Shown here: piece by piece, positions 1 through 13,649 of the stretch | Layout of the letters: each line of letters starts with the position of its first letter | How positions within the stretch are numbered: the stretch's first letter is position 1 | Assembly: GCA_963854835.1 (NCBI GenBank) | Contig: OY978526.1 | Location: 58,957,149-59,021,148 of the forward strand | Source of the DNA: Megamerina dolium | Taxonomy: Eukaryota > Arthropoda > Insecta > Diptera > Megamerinidae | Direction of reading: 5' to 3' | Length of the DNA: 64,000 nucleotides | Position numbers and translations under genes: made by a program | The notes under the pieces: generated by a model | Told to the model about the DNA's origin: nothing | The model's input: the letters and a program-made list of their open reading frames with translations, nothing else | Databases searched by the model: none

Positions 1-72
1 AGAAGGGACCTACTTATTTTAACCGGAACAGAAGGCGAACACACTAACCACTGAAATACGACACCCACATAT
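1..72 (-). repeat. tRNA-derived SINE, internally deleted remnant
   Basis: The 72 bases at the window edge match the SINE copies near 29.6 and 47.2 kb: a piece of the body (about 1-30) joined directly to the tRNA-like head (about 30-72). The head reads on the minus strand and its A-box region is damaged. The copy may be cut by the window edge. It abuts the following (TA)n block. Matched by eye only. Confidence 0.6.
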
Positions 73-75
73 TTT

Positions 76-672
<597 letters not shown>

Positions 673-3669
673 AGAGACCGAATGTCTGTACAAGGAACAT
701 TAAATCTGAAGCGAAACTATGTAGTCCATATTAATATAGAGTTGGAAGGTGTTGATGCTAACATTTCGTCCTCGGTGCGTTGATGACTGTTGAAAGAGAA
801 GAAGGGGTAAAGAGAGTAATAGTAAAGTTACTGCATATTCATACACATGTACATATACATTGTGTTAGTGTGTGTATTTGTCATAATGTGAATGGCAGGG
901 AATGCCACACATGTTGCCATTAGAGGAATTTGTATATATGTGCATTTAAGCTCTGAATTGTTATATCTAATGTAAGATTGAAAGCTTTTTTCATGAGCTA
1001 AAGAGGTCTAAATTAGATGGCATTAGAAAGCCGTTATCACATTTATGGTAGGTATGGTCCTAACCGAACTATAAATTTTTTTTTTGTAATTTCAGCTGAT
1101 ATGCTACCAATTTGGAATATATATACACGCCCAATAAATACTATATTTTGGTATAATAAAACTATATCTCTAAATGCAGAAAAATGGAAACATTTACATT
1201 GTCGAATTTGTATGAACAAATGTGTGGCGACTTGTACCAAATAATATTTATGTTTGCACATAAGTCGTTACTAATTTGGTATAGTACTGTTAATAACATA
1301 ATTGAGAACTGAGAGTAAACCACAAGAGAATTAATGAAAAATATTGTTGAGTTATTTACATAGGATACCTACATTTTTTCCACGAACATACATGCATAAC
1401 TTATTATCTCTACAATGATAAGTACGATATCGAGTACCAACGATGAAATATGCATGTGTGTATTTATGTTTATATACATACATCAATGCATGTGCTTTTA
1501 TTTAGTTTTTTTCCCCCCCTTTTTAATTGACTACCATTTATAGTATTATTATGTCTCACTATGGGTCGTATACTCATTTGCTTGCCTAATTGAATGTAAG
1601 ATATATTCAATATGTACCTAATATACATACATATCTACAATATGTACCGACTGACTATCATCAGGAGTATATTTAATTAATTATTGTATAGTGTAATATT
1701 ATTGCTTTAATTTAGTCACGTTAGGTTTTTCTTTTGAGACCAATTTTTACAACTATATAACTGAATGGTTTCGTCCTTTGTAAGTATATAGAGGAAAGGT
1801 TTTTGGGACAAGCAACTTTTTTGAAGAAGTAATTTGGATTTTTAGATGTATTATTTAACCATTTAAATTAATTATTTTACTTCGTTGGAAGGAAAGGCAA
1901 ATTCAAGTGGTTTTCTGACGGACTACAAATTGGGAATTAAAATATTTGATCCGTATATTGGGTTAAAACAAAAATTATGTTTCGCATGTTTTCAAAAATG
2001 GCCTCCAGGTATAGAAAAAGGTAGGACTAATGCCCGCCTAATTTTGATAAACATCAGGCGCAAAAGTTTAACTGTTATCAAATTATAAAATACTCAAATA
2101 CAGAAGAGACGCAAAAAACCAAAATACAAAATAAGTAAAATAAACATATTCGAACAACTGATGCGCTTCAAAAATGTTACCACAGTGTTCAGGCAATGTT
2201 TTATCATGTTTTCTTTGTTTATCGATTCATTATTTATTTTTTTAGAAGGTACAAAGAGTGATTTTATTGAAAACACATGTTATGAAAAAGGAGTAGATGT
2301 AGCTCCTACGACTCAATGTAGTTTCTGTGGGTCTTAAGTTCGAGTGCGCTTCGAGAACATTTTTTCTGAGAGACAAGAATTCGTTCCTTTTAGCGAAGTT
2401 CTGTCGGTCAAGTTAGGTTCAGAACAACAACTAGCTACTTGTTGACTTCAGTTCTACGGGATTATTATTATCAAATAATTATGTACTGGAATATATATTG
2501 CTTTGTATTTACCTATTTACATATTTTTGTAAAGTTTCAAAAGTGTGACAGCCTGCCTAAACTGCACATCATCATCATTTTGTGTATTTCCAATTTGGTC
2601 TAATATTTAGGCAACAACCAAATATCTAAAAGAAATCATATACTCTTGACTGCTTCATTCACTCTCAGTTGAGAGTGCTCCAATTGAATTCTCGGTAGCA
2701 CTTATGTGTACATGAACAATACGAGTATTTCCCTGCTTCTATTTATTTGGTGGACCTTATTGTGTATGTGTGGGATGAAATATTGAACATATGTAGGTAT
2801 TCTTTTGTTTTTTCCCTATCCATTTTGTATTGTTGCTACTTGTATTTCTGTTGGTTGACTGCCATTCGAAATTTGGTTTTCATAGCTTTCGGACGAACGC
2901 GCATAAACATGTATTTATACCCCACATTCACACAAATTATTATTTATTTTGTTAGTGTGTGCTTTCTCCTCAGCTATACATATATCATCTAGGATTTTAC
3001 GCGTATTTCATAGTACATACTCGTAGTATATCGTGTTGATTCCATGGATGGTATTTGGATTGTAAATGTTGTGTATTCGTCGCCGTCCTCGTAGTGCTTT
3101 CATATTGTGTACTCAACAGCAGAAAGTAGTTGTAAAGCAATGTTGTTAGTGTAAGCACCATAACGTCGGCAACCATTTCGATTTATTCTATAAACGTGTC
3201 TTGTTGTCTTTATTCCTTGCTGGTTCGTCGATAAAGAAATTGTCTATAAGATGCAAAATTAATAAGTACATAGACAACTTTTTAAACTTGAAATGACTTT
3301 TTAAACGTAGTTTCTTCATTTGTATGCTTTTTAAGGAATTTTGGTAAAATAATCTCTGTCATGATAATATATAATTATAAGAATATTTTCGATTGCTTAT
3401 TAATATGGAAAAATTAATCTTATTGGATATTATTAGTTACCGTCGGGTGTTTAATCGCCATTAATTTGATTAATATGTATTCATCCTGGTGAAGGAAGTG
3501 TTTTCTTTTTCATCACTTCTTCTTAAAACAGTGTTTCAGTGCGTATTTGAAAAGAAAATAATGTCTTATTGTCTGTATAATTGTTGGATCTTTTGCAACA
3601 TCAACGAAAACATACGAAGTGATTAATGTAGACCATTGCGGAAACTTTGTGAACTTAGTAAACAACAAA
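673..3669. other. AT-rich DNA without recognisable gene
   Basis: No ORF above background and no recognisable transposon protein. Short ORFs near 1017-1244, 1885-2088 and 2747-2992 have no motif I can name and unremarkable composition. Compatible with intergenic or intronic DNA. Confidence 0.6.
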
Positions 3670-3691
3670 ATGATGGATTGGGGTATAAGAC
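3670..3691 (+). CDS. Candidate 5' coding exon of a host gene (start codon plus splice donor)
   Basis: A fly-like start context (AACAAAATGATG) begins at 3670 and reads seven codons (MMDWGIR) plus one base. It then meets GTAAGTATT at 3692, a near-ideal splice donor. Upstream from about 3500 lies DNA that could be a 5' untranslated leader. No matching downstream exon was found in the window, so the intron would have to run for tens of kb, which is possible in flies. This is inference from two short signals, and chance occurrence is quite possible. I do not recognise a protein from seven residues. Confidence 0.25.
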
Positions 3692-6600
3692 GTAAGTATT
3701 GCTGGTGGTTATTTTAGCGCCAAAGACCACTATGTACATATAGTAAAGTGGAATACTACTACTGCTACTACTAACTTCTCAATTCTGAAATATGAGCGAA
3801 TGAACAATCTTGTAGACAGGATATTAATCAAATAAGATTTCATTATCACAATATAACATCATTGACTTTTTGCTTTTGCTTTTGTTTTGGCCAACAATGC
3901 AATTACTGTATGACAGTATGAAAGGTGTTATTGTAAATAATTAACGAAATGTTTGTGTAAATTTGTGTAATTTTCTGTGAAATAAATTACTTTAACTTTA
4001 TTCTGTTCTGAAATCAACTTTTGCTGTTTTGTTTAAGATTCTGCAAGTTTGACCTTGACTATAGTTTTACTTGATTACTTGCGTAATTTTGAAAATATTG
4101 CACATTTATTGAATTTAAAATTGGTATTTTCAGTCATATCAATTATTTATAGCACGATTTGCATACCTAGAAATGGTTCTTAAAAAGATACATCTTACTA
4201 CTTTGGAAAGTAAACTTATTTCGTGTTCAAAGGGTTGCACCTAAATATATGTAGATTAGCTTATTTATTTTTAAAATTTCAAATCTTGGCAATTATATTT
4301 ATTTATATTTTTATATATGCCAAAATGTCTCAGAGAAAATGAATATTAAATATTATTCATATAGCTCATCAAATAAACTAGAAATTTGTTAAATAATATT
4401 AAAGAATGTTTTTTTAAATAACAATCATTTAATTTGTGCTCTAAATATATTAGATTTAAAATTAGACAACATCATAAGCGTTGATTAACGAAATCAACAC
4501 TCAAATTAGAAAACCAAGATTCAACATTGGTACTAAAAACTGCTAGAACAATATCCATGTTGGTTCTGAAAGAAATAAACGCATTAAATTTCTTGCGCTT
4601 AAGGCTCCAAACATCTTTGGCTTAATTTTCAGTATTGTTGTGAGTATTACGCTGCACAGTATTGGAAGGGATCTACTTGTATTCGGATATTCTAAAAGAC
4701 ACACATCCCTGAGTTTTGTCATAAAGCTCTTTTAGAAGCTTTTTTGTAATTGTTAATTTTTAATTGCTTATCGTCAGGTGGACGTACGATTATATTTACT
4801 AACTTATGAGTGAGCTCGAAAATGAGCGTAACCGGATGAAAACCAGGTGTATTTTCGCACTGTTCGCACGAATATAACATATATAGTTATCACCCTGAAA
4901 ATCAATTCATACTATTATATTTACAAATGTTTGTATGAGTTGAGAAATGGGCGAAATCGGATGAATACCGCACCTACAAAAGTATGTTTTCTATGTACGA
5001 CACATGCTATTATTTTTATCGACAAGCGAATTCGAATTCGAAGATGAGTATTATCGGATGAAAACTGCAAGATTGCAACATTTTTTCTGCAGTGTTGGAT
5101 ATATCTATTTTTATTTTTATTTCAAAAATTGAAACCATCAGAAAAATGAAATATTAGATATTGAATGTTAAATTATCTGACGCCAAAATTTTTATCAAGA
5201 ACGTGATCAAAACTTTCCAAAATTTTTTATTTTGAATTTCGAAACAACTATTTGCAGTGCTCTGTATGGAAAACTCGTATATAAATGACCACTTTCAATC
5301 ATGCATAAACATTTTTTTCCTTCTAAAATTGATTAGAGTAATGCATACCCAAATTATTTTCTAAATATCGAATCATTAATAATATAAATTACATGCGATC
5401 AACATTCTTGTAAATTACAACATTGTTACATTATACGTAGCCAGCAATAATTAGAGCACGTAATACACGCATTTACGCTCTAAAAATATAAATTAGTCAG
5501 TAATCATACTCTGCTTATGTACGTACGAATATATAGCTGTTTGTGCATACTTTGAATTTTAATTTCATTCATTCATTATCGGCAGTCTCTTCTTTTGACC
5601 TTTTGCAACCTACACAGTCGAAATTTAGTATGTATTACAAAAGTAATGCTTTATTAATTACTTATTAATACATTTATATTTGTGTCTACAGAATGAATGA
5701 TTTATTGTTGACCAACGGATGCATATAACATATAATAGAATATTTTCTTTCGTTCTCTTTTCTTCATATGTAGTGAATATAATATAGTTTCCATTCCATT
5801 ATCCTTTGTGTGCATTCATCCAATCTAGAACAAATTGTGCAAACATTAACGCTTTGTTAGCCAATTTACTTCGTAAGTGTCATAATAAAGTGTCGATTGA
5901 TTTGTCTTTTATACCTATATACTGTAAATGAAAATTAATTAAAATTACAATTTAATTTTCATTATTGGATTGATTGGAGCTTGGACAAGAATGAATTGCT
6001 GAGTATATGTAATAAAGGTTATCAAAACTAAATATATAAGTGAATATCGTAGAATATTGTAAATTTGTTTGAAATAGCCGTTGTTGACTTTATGCCCAAA
6101 ATAGCAACCAACATAAATTGAACGAAAACACAGTCGTTGAAAATTTTGTCAAATTGTAATTAAAGTTTCTGGAAATAAATTAATTATGAAATTCAACTTT
6201 TATAGTAAAATATTCCCAAACGATCTTATCTGGTCAGAACTCTAGTGCTTTGGCATTTTAATGCTCTACTTGAGATATTATTTAGTCTCATAATTAGCTG
6301 CTCAAGCTATATTTTCCAATGACATCATTGTAAATGCATTTTTTTTAATAATCGGTTCATTTTCTTTATCTGTCGTTTCTTTTGAACATTCATGAACACA
6401 AGCAACGTGTTCTAGGAACATTGCCCTTAATTACCTGATTGTGACGACGTATGTTGATTTTATAGTTTGATACAAAACGAAAATATTGTGTTAGTCGTTA
6501 GCAGATAAATTATAGTCTAACATTATTATTTTTTTTTTCTTTACTTTATTTCGTTTTATCTTATTTTAACTCTTACTATTAATAAGATATCGACTGAAGC

Positions 6601-7716
6601 AAATCCCCTGTCTTTTCACTCCAGCTCTTTGAGTATTTTCTATTATAGCAATATTAATAAGTTAAGTTTGTATGAATCTTTTGCGTATTTTTTGCAAGTG
6701 ATTGTTCCCCAGAGATATAATCATTAATTATTGTATATATGTATCGATTTTTTTTTCCAATTTTCCAATTGTTCCATTCATTGGTTAAATGTTCTGTGTT
6801 GTCATGAAAGATTTGTAGTTATATAACTTTTATGGGAATTAAGAATTTATGATTCTGTCTATATGTCTAAGCAAATTCAATTTTGATTCTTCCTATTTCA
6901 GATATTCCCATCATTTTAATTATAAAAATTATTTTAAAAATTAAAAATTTTATTTTCTTGTCAAAATGCGGAAGGTCAAAGTAAATTTTAGATATATGGT
7001 TTCTTGGGCGAATTTGCTTAGAATTATGCATAGATTCCGTTTTTGCTCTATGATTTGTCTACTTTTTGGAGCCCATACAAAATGACCCGACTTAATGTCT
7101 ATATATCCATTCATACACATAGGTATTTAAAGATTTAGCAAATCTATGATTAATGTTAATAGATCCTGATGAAAATGTGAATAATTATTTTATACACTTA
7201 TAAATATACTTTTAGATTGTCATGTTAAGTATATACGTAGCAAGAATTATGTAGTAAATATCCAAACTCCCTAATCCAAGAAATTGCACACTTTGAATGG
7301 TAATAAAAATGTACACCGTTTCGCTTTAAGAAAAAATTCTATAGTTTTCGTTTCCATTTTAATAAAAATAAAATTTAATTCTTCCAATATATTTCAGAAT
7401 CCAACGTCTTGATTTTATTGGTTGCCATTTTCAAGGTAAAACCATTCTAAAGGTCTTTTGCCGATTTCTCGGCTGAAAATTACTGACTAAATCCAGTATA
7501 ATATGTTAATATAGGCATATACTTTTTCCAAGTTACGTGATTGATTTTTCTATCAACATTGATTTCTCCCTTATGATTTACTTCAAACTGTGCTCTTGAT
7601 AAAAAACAATTTTCTCAAAGGTTAAACATGATTAAAATGCACTTATTTCATCTTGCTTTTACTTTATCCATAAAAGATACATAGACACAAATTTTCGTAA
7701 TTTCATTGTTTGTTTT
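3692..7716. other. AT-rich DNA without recognisable gene; diverged short repeat near 4.8-5.07 kb
   Basis: No coding sequence is supported. A motif of about 35 bp ending in CGGATGAA(A/T)AC recurs three times in diverged form, near 4811-4848, 4938-4972 and 5034-5070, after a GAG-rich lead-in. This suggests a decayed tandem repeat. The rest is AT-rich with homopolymer runs. Confidence 0.5.
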
Positions 7717-7718
7717 TA

Positions 7719-8536
7719 TTGAGTGTGTGAATTAATAACCAGCCTTTTACGGTACATTGCGCCACGCATAAGAGCGATGTCGTACATCATTATCCGAAAT
7801 GTCATTTTAAATGTCTATTCACTTGTTGTCAAAATCAGTCAGTTTTCCATTTGGTTGTGCGCATCATATATTTTTTCACTATGGGAAATTTTAAGAATTG
7901 GAGTAAAAAATAGCATTTGCGTGAAGTTTTATTACGTTTCTTTTTTGGAAAGAAAAGTGCGGCTGAAAGTCATCGTTTGCTTGTGGAATTGTATGGCGAC
8001 AATTCTCTATCCAATACACAGTGTAAGGAGTGGTTTGTGCCATTCAAAAACGGTGATTTTGATATCAAAGACAAAGAACGCTCTGGAGAGCCGAAAAAGT
8101 TTGAAGACGATGATTGGGAGACATTTTTGGACCAAGACCGACAACAGTTGATGCGGTTAAGAAGAGCAATGGTCGAGAAACGGACGGAATATGCGACCAG
8201 ACACGAGTCGGTAATTTTTCAACATGTCAACTCACGGCCACACATTGCTATTCCCGTCAAAAACTATCTTCCACCTGGCGCCTTCAGATTAGCCCTTGTT
8301 CCGGTCCATGCAGAACGCCCTTAATAGAATACGCTTCACTTCATTCACCGGAATGAAAAATTGGCTCGATTCGTTTTTGGCTGTTTTTGTGACGCAATTC
8401 ATAAATTGCTAAAAAGATGCGAAAATGTCATAGCTTCTGATGGACAATACTTTAAATGACATGTCTTTTACAGAATTTTTAAAATTAAATGATTTTTGAG
8501 CACTAAAAAAGGGCGGTTCCTAATTCACACACCCAA
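7719..8536 (+). mobile_element. mariner-family element, internally deleted, 818 bp
   Basis: The ends form an imperfect inverted repeat: TTGAGTGTGTGAATTAATAA on the left and the complement of TTGGGTGTGTGAATTAGGAA on the right. Both are flanked by the TA duplication typical of Tc1/mariner (7717-7718 and 8537-8538). A full mariner is about 1.3 kb, so roughly 0.5 kb is missing. Encloses a decayed transposase. Confidence 0.9.
7881..8458 (+). pseudogene. mariner transposase pseudogene (mauritiana/cecropia-like N-terminus)
   Basis: The original start is probably the ATG at 7881. Ten codons later TAG (7911-7913) interrupts the frame. The next residues (LREVLLRFFFGKKSAAESHR, then a KNGDFD block) are typical of the mariner N-terminal helix-turn-helix region. 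After about codon 85 the frame jumps to the catalytic core at FQHVNSRPH. The first catalytic Asp region is therefore deleted, and the second catalytic Asp (normally HDN) is Val. Frameshifts follow, and the expected C-terminus ending GQYFK is legible at about 8417-8458. Not functional. Confidence 0.88.
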
Positions 8537-9022
8537 TATTTATTAATTTATTGCATAATTTTCATTTCATATACACAATTGCTTTGCAATTTTTGGCCAA
8601 TTTGTCCATTTTTCATCTTTTTTTGTTTGTTTATTTTGTTTATTTCTATTTTTTTTTTTTCTATTTCCAAAATAAATTGTGTTTTTCTCCATAGTCGTTA
8701 CTTGCACAGTTCATATTCGAAAGGGAATATATGTATGTATATGTGTAAGATAAAGCAAAAGGAAGAGAAGTAGTGTGAACTGAACTGCCAACGGCAAGGC
8801 AACAACTATCACCTCTAATAGACACTAAGTCACTCTTATTGCCAATTTGTTGTCATCACCGTTATCCTTTATTGTTTATGTATATATGAATGAGTGTGTG
8901 TATGTACAGATATTTTTTTTATTGCTTTCCTCATACATAACTATGTATGAACGTTTGTCCATCTATGATTGCGTAGTTCACACTTCTTTTAATGTTGTTA
9001 AACCAACAATGCCAATTGTATA
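8537..9022. other. AT-rich DNA, nothing recognised
   Basis: Homopolymer-rich, with short uninformative ORFs only. Confidence 0.6.
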
Positions 9023-9024
9023 TA

Positions 9025-9535
9025 CAGGGTGATTTTTTAGCAACTTTCTTTTAGGAAACACTGTTTTTGGCAGCTCAGCTGTTTTCATGTAACATGTTAG
9101 TGTCAAACATATTCAGTTTGGTCTATAATTTAATCATGAATTTTATTAGTTTCCGTCAGTTTGGGCCCCTTCTGAGGCGGCTATTCGGAATCTTGTCACT
9201 AAATTTCTCACTAAATTTGCATTATTGGACATTAAACCACCAACACACATACGTAGAGTGCGGACAGAGGAAAATATCGCAGCTGTATCCACCAATGTTG
9301 TTAATGACCGTGAATTATCGATTTATTCTTGAGATACCGGTCGATATGTTGGAGAGAGTACGCCAAAATTGGAAGCAGCGTATGAACCATATGAGGCGCA
9401 TTTACATGAAATAATCTTTTATCATTGAATTATATAGATCGTTCTATCGACTCAAATAAAGATTTCATACATTTCTCTAAATTTAAAGTGTTTTTTTTTT
9501 TAATCAAATACGAAGCATCTTAAAAAATCACCCTG
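9025..9535 (+). mobile_element. Tc1/mariner-superfamily element, internally deleted, 511 bp
   Basis: Inverted ends CAGGGTGATTTTTTA (left) and its complement (right) are flanked by TA on both sides (9023-9024 and 9536-9537). Inside, with frameshifts, are two pieces of one transposase. The N-terminal helix-turn-helix part contains ENIAAV (about 9180-9330). A C-terminal part contains EIPVDMLERVRQNWKQRM and ends at 9414. The catalytic centre between them is deleted. A non-autonomous relic of a family distinct from the mariners at 7.7, 9.7 and 18.2 kb. Confidence 0.85.
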
Positions 9536-9738
9536 TACCTACGTTTTTCATTTGAGAGTACCAACAATACTCGTATTCAATAAATTAACCAACCATCCAA
9601 CCAACTGCCAAAGCAACCAATAATCTGATGAAGCATTCATTGAGTATGTTCAGTCAGTAAGTCATTCGGTCAGTCAGTGAGTTACTAGTACGTCAATTGT
9701 ATTGTTGTTGTTGTTTGGTTTTACATATACAATACATA

Positions 9739-10300
9739 CAAGGTACGACAAATATGTATTAAGACTAGAACCATATCTCAGCACCCAAGCGCGCCATCTA
9801 TATGTGAGCACATGCGTTTTGAAGCTTGAACCTTCCTCTACTAACTGTCAAAATTTCATGGCATTTGGTTGACATTTAATGTTTATTGATATTCATTTTA
9901 CAAAACACGTGTTCGTTTGATGTTGAAATTTTAACATGAAATTTAACACAGCACTCATTGTTCGTCAATTTTTGGCTCGGAATCAGGTTTGTGTGTTGCA
10001 TCACCCGCCGTATTCACCTGATTTGGCACCGTGCGACTTCTTTTTGTTCCCAAAATTGAAATTGAAGTTGAAAGGATGCTTTTTTGATGACATTCAGACC
10101 ATTCAACGCATCGACGAGGGCACTGGAGGCAATTCCGAAAAATGTTCTGGAACACGCGTTTGAATCAATATTAAATCGATGTAACAAGTGTATTGAATCA
10201 GGAGGAGAATGTTTCGAATAAATATACCGAAAAATTAGCAGATATCGTGTTTTAATTGTATTTTCTAGAGGCAGACTTAATACATAATTGTCGCTCCGTG
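9739..10300 (+). mobile_element. mariner-family element, strongly deleted, 562 bp (family M2, copy 1)
   Basis: The terminal repeats (start CAAGGTACGACAAATATG; right end its approximate complement) are flanked by TA (9737-9738 and 10301-10302). Same family as 17233-18116 and 43436-44350, sharing the leader and the 3' part. Almost the whole transposase between its start codon and the third catalytic region is gone. What remains runs from the TALIVRQFLARNQVCVL block through YSPDLAPCDFFLF (third catalytic Asp) to the C-terminus. Confidence 0.9.
9936..10220 (+). pseudogene. mariner transposase fragment (C-terminal third)
   Basis: The ATG at 9936 leads into residues belonging to the C-terminal half: LARNQVCVL, then the PPYSPDLAPCDFFLFPKLK signature carrying the last Asp of the DDD triad. 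A frameshift after the DDIQTIQR block ends the frame early (stop at 10163). The original C-terminus (GGECFE) is readable to about 10220 in another frame. The first two catalytic Asp residues are absent. Confidence 0.85.
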
Positions 10301-10302
10301 TA

Positions 10303-10914
10303 TAACATTCAAACACTGCTTGATCACGGACTTCATAATGATGATGAAGACGGAGCTGTTTTTATAGAGGAATTGTAGGTGAATTGAAATTGTAAAAAAA
10401 TATCAACAACCAGTACCTACCAACTAGAAGGATAACAACAACAACAAAAACATCATCATCGTCGAAGAGTAAGAGTGTACATGACTGCCGTTGTTTTGAA
10501 GGATGCAAACGCTGAAAGTCCATACACAAGTCCATGGCACCAACGGTCTGGCTAACTGACTACTGACAAGTGCTTATGTGTGTGTGTGTGTTCCTACATT
10601 GTTGTTTTATGTGGTGTGAGGTTAGTCATTTTATCATTGCTTTTTCCCCCTTCTATTTATTCGCTTGCTCTTTTACTTATCACAAGTTTTATTACTTTTC
10701 CTTTCTTTTATTTTTTTTTATTTGTGATTATTATTACTTATTTTAACTGTTTTTCTTTTCACTAACTTTGTATGCACTTTTCTTTACTATTCACTGTTTC
10801 GTTTCACTTTTATTACCTTTTTCTCAGCGTATTCCTTTTGTCAACTGCATATAGCAGCGTCGGTTAACTACGAGAGCGTATTGATAATAAAGCTACCTAA
10901 GTAGGAAAATAACA
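10303..10914. other. AT-rich DNA without recognised gene
   Basis: Contains short AAC/CAT-rich low-complexity stretches and T-rich tracts. No protein motif seen. Confidence 0.6.
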
Positions 10915-11080
10915 TTTTTTTTTTCAAAAACCATTTATTTCTCAACATAGTCTCCTTTTACTTCCTTTTACTTTTATACCATCTGAATAATACGATTTCG
11001 GGAACCCCTCAAAATACGCGTTAGTTCGGTAATCACTTCTTCGTTTGAGCTGAACCTTTTTCCTGCGAGCCAGTTATAGT
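10915..11080 (-). pseudogene. C-terminal fragment of an irritans-type mariner transposase
   Basis: Read on the minus strand from about 11076, the sequence gives LARRKRFSSNEEVITE and then, through a frameshift, a tail resembling the SYYSDGI...CIELKGDYVEK end common in irritans-type mariner transposases. It ends in A/T-rich DNA near 10915. Only about 50 codons survive, and I did not identify terminal repeats. Confidence 0.6.
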
Positions 11081-12000
11081 TTGCAGGATATTTCAAACAC
11101 AACTCATAGCCTGAACTCATTAAGGTATGATATTTATAAACACCTGAAGAAATTGCCGAAAAATTCTAAGCGCGATTCGTGCCGCCTCAGTCGATTTCAA
11201 CATCTATCTGTATGTTATATAGAAAAGGACAAAAAGAATTGTAATTTCATGAAAAGTGATATTTTATATATCTCCGACATAAACTCACAATCCCCTCGAT
11301 GATAGCCCTATATTTTCTTTACAAAAAAATGTGATAGAAGAGCAAGTTTTAAGTTAAATTCACATAAAATTAAACAAAAATACTAATATTGGAAGGCTAA
11401 AAAATAATGAAATAATGAGCATATTTGATCCGTGTGAGTCAATGTTATAAATAAATAAAATGAGGGTAAGCGTGTTTCGGTAAAATGCTGAGGAGAATGA
11501 TTATAAGCTTGACACTGGACCTCTCTAAAGGCGCTCCCCCGGCAGCTATGCTAGTATTTGCAAATTTTCTTGTGGGTTTAGGTCCACTTTACCCCCCTGA
11601 GCGCGGTAACAGCGATTTTAATGTTGATTGTAGGGGAGCCCCAGCTCTGACTTCTGAGAAAATCTTTTTTTTTAAGGTCATACATTTCACCCCTCTTTGG
11701 ACGGATCCTGAGTATCTGCAGTGTTGTTTGTCGACTTTCCTCCTATTTGTGTAAACTTTGAACATATACCCCAATCACAGCCCTACAATTTTTTGGCTCA
11801 CGCATTTTTTCGAAACCTCACAAAATCATATTTACAATTGTTATTACACATGTAGTTTATTGCCACTTGGTTTAGTCTCCTACTAATCTTGGTTATGTCT
11901 CCCCAACAGTAATTCTAACGTTAAACGTCATAAAAGCATTACACTATTTTGTGATTATTAATAATATAACCATGTTTAATACAAAAGTATATATGCCCTT
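11081..12000. other. Non-coding DNA; carries a GC-rich repeat-like segment near 11.51-11.66 kb
   Basis: No gene recognised. The segment near 11515-11660 is richer in C and G than its surroundings. It includes TTGTAGGGGAGCCCC at 11629-11643, whose exact complement occurs at about 14713-14727, suggesting a dispersed repeat. Confidence 0.5.
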
Positions 12001-12066
12001 ACTACTTACTTATTTACTTATGTGGCCATTACAACCGAAAATCGATTTAGGCCGATTTAGGCCGAC
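12001..12066 (-). mobile_element. RTE-like LINE, 3'-end fragment only
   Basis: CTTACTTATTTACTTATGTGG followed by the same 3' terminal sequence as the RTE copies at 14.9 and 30.8 kb, including the GATTTAGGCCGA block at the end of the ORF. Only about 65 bp of the 3' end with its CTTA-type tail is present, as expected for an extremely 5'-truncated insertion. Confidence 0.75.
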
Positions 12067-13639
12067 ATCTTACTTTGGCTTTTTAATCGGCTCAATTTTA
12101 TTGAGACGCTCTATATATTTGCCACACGTAAATGCATGCATATGATCACCACTATAAAACGAGGATATAATTTGAATTGAGTGCATGTGTGTGAATGTGT
12201 TTGCATGGGGCAAGGATCTCCCCAACGCAATGACAGACAGCAGAAAAGCAACAATTACACCAAATACAAATACAATTGCTACCACTTTCACTGCGACTAA
12301 TACAAAAAATAATAATAATAATAAAAACAACTACAACAATGATAATAACACCAACAACAAAATCAAGAATATATTCACAGAAATACGTTAGTTTGACGTT
12401 CGTATATTTTTTGTCATATAAATAATAATTCGCTCAGCTCGCTCAGTAATCATTTCACTGCGAAACCGTTAACGTTATTCTGTGTGGCTGGCGTGTGTAT
12501 GTCTGTATAAAAATTGTTAAAAAAAAAAAAGGAATTCATAAGAAATAAATGTGCAGAGTGGCAAGCTAATAAAGCCGGTCATTGTTATTGCTATCATACT
12601 GTGTTGCTGCTACTGCTACTGTTGTTACAATTTATTTTGGTAATACATAATACAAAACATTGTCTGTTATATGAAATTCTAATGTAATCGTAATTTATTA
12701 ATTTAAAAACCAAAACGGGACGTCATTTGTATATCCTTTTTTATTAATAGCGGGATTATAAACGTCTACACACATATTTTAAATTATTTGCATTACGTGT
12801 CCGGTTTTTTTTTCTTTTGATGTACGACTATTCATTTTATGTAAATTATATTTCTTCCATTTACTTTTTACTTTGGTAAAACGGACATACATAGAAATGC
12901 ACAGTGTAATCTGCTTAGGAATTACAAATTTCCATAGTAAGTGCTGCGGTATATGCTTGGGAAATGATCCCAAGTAAATATATATATTTATATACGACAG
13001 GCAAAAGGAATAAGAAGAATAGTATTAAAGTGCTAAAGTAAAACAATAAAAAGCAATTTCCTTCTCATTTTCATTTTTATTATAATAATATTTACGTCAC
13101 AAATTTAATATACTCTTATTTATATAGAATATGTAAACAGACAAATATTACTTACCATTATTGTTTTTGGTATTTTTCTATTCATACATATACGTAGATA
13201 CATTTATATTTAGCACGTACATACATTCATATATTCAACAAAATACAGCACCCGAAAATTTTATTGAAAGCACACTTAGACGTATGAGTGTCATCATGAA
13301 AATCGATATTAAAAATGAATGTGTTGGTACGAGTAGTCATTACAACAATGGTGGTTGTGATATCCAAACGTAAACGCATTCCAACGCTGTGACAATTACG
13401 TCTTTATATATTTTATTCACACACACAGCCAGCGACGGGGTTAATTTAATAAAATTGGGGAACAAGTAGGGTAATAAATACGGTAAATTTAAACTATTGA
13501 AGAGTATAAAACATAGTAGTGTTAAAATGAATTCTCAAATTTTATTCACTTTATACCACCTTACAAGCAAATTAATTCAGGTCTAACTTAGAGCTTCAAA
13601 GTTGTTGTTATCATCTTGATAACAATTGTGTTTGTATCT
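12067..13639. other. AT-rich DNA without recognised gene; AAT/AAC low-complexity tract near 12.30-12.37 kb
   Basis: An ORF at 12185-12391 is Asn/Thr-rich only because of AAT/AAC/ACA triplet repetition. A T- and A-rich mix elsewhere. Nothing supports a gene. Confidence 0.6.
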
Positions 13640-13649
13640 TCATGGATAT

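Noticed and set aside
12185..12391. Asn/Thr-rich 68-codon ORF
   Set aside because: Generated by AAT/AAC/ACA low-complexity DNA; no domain.
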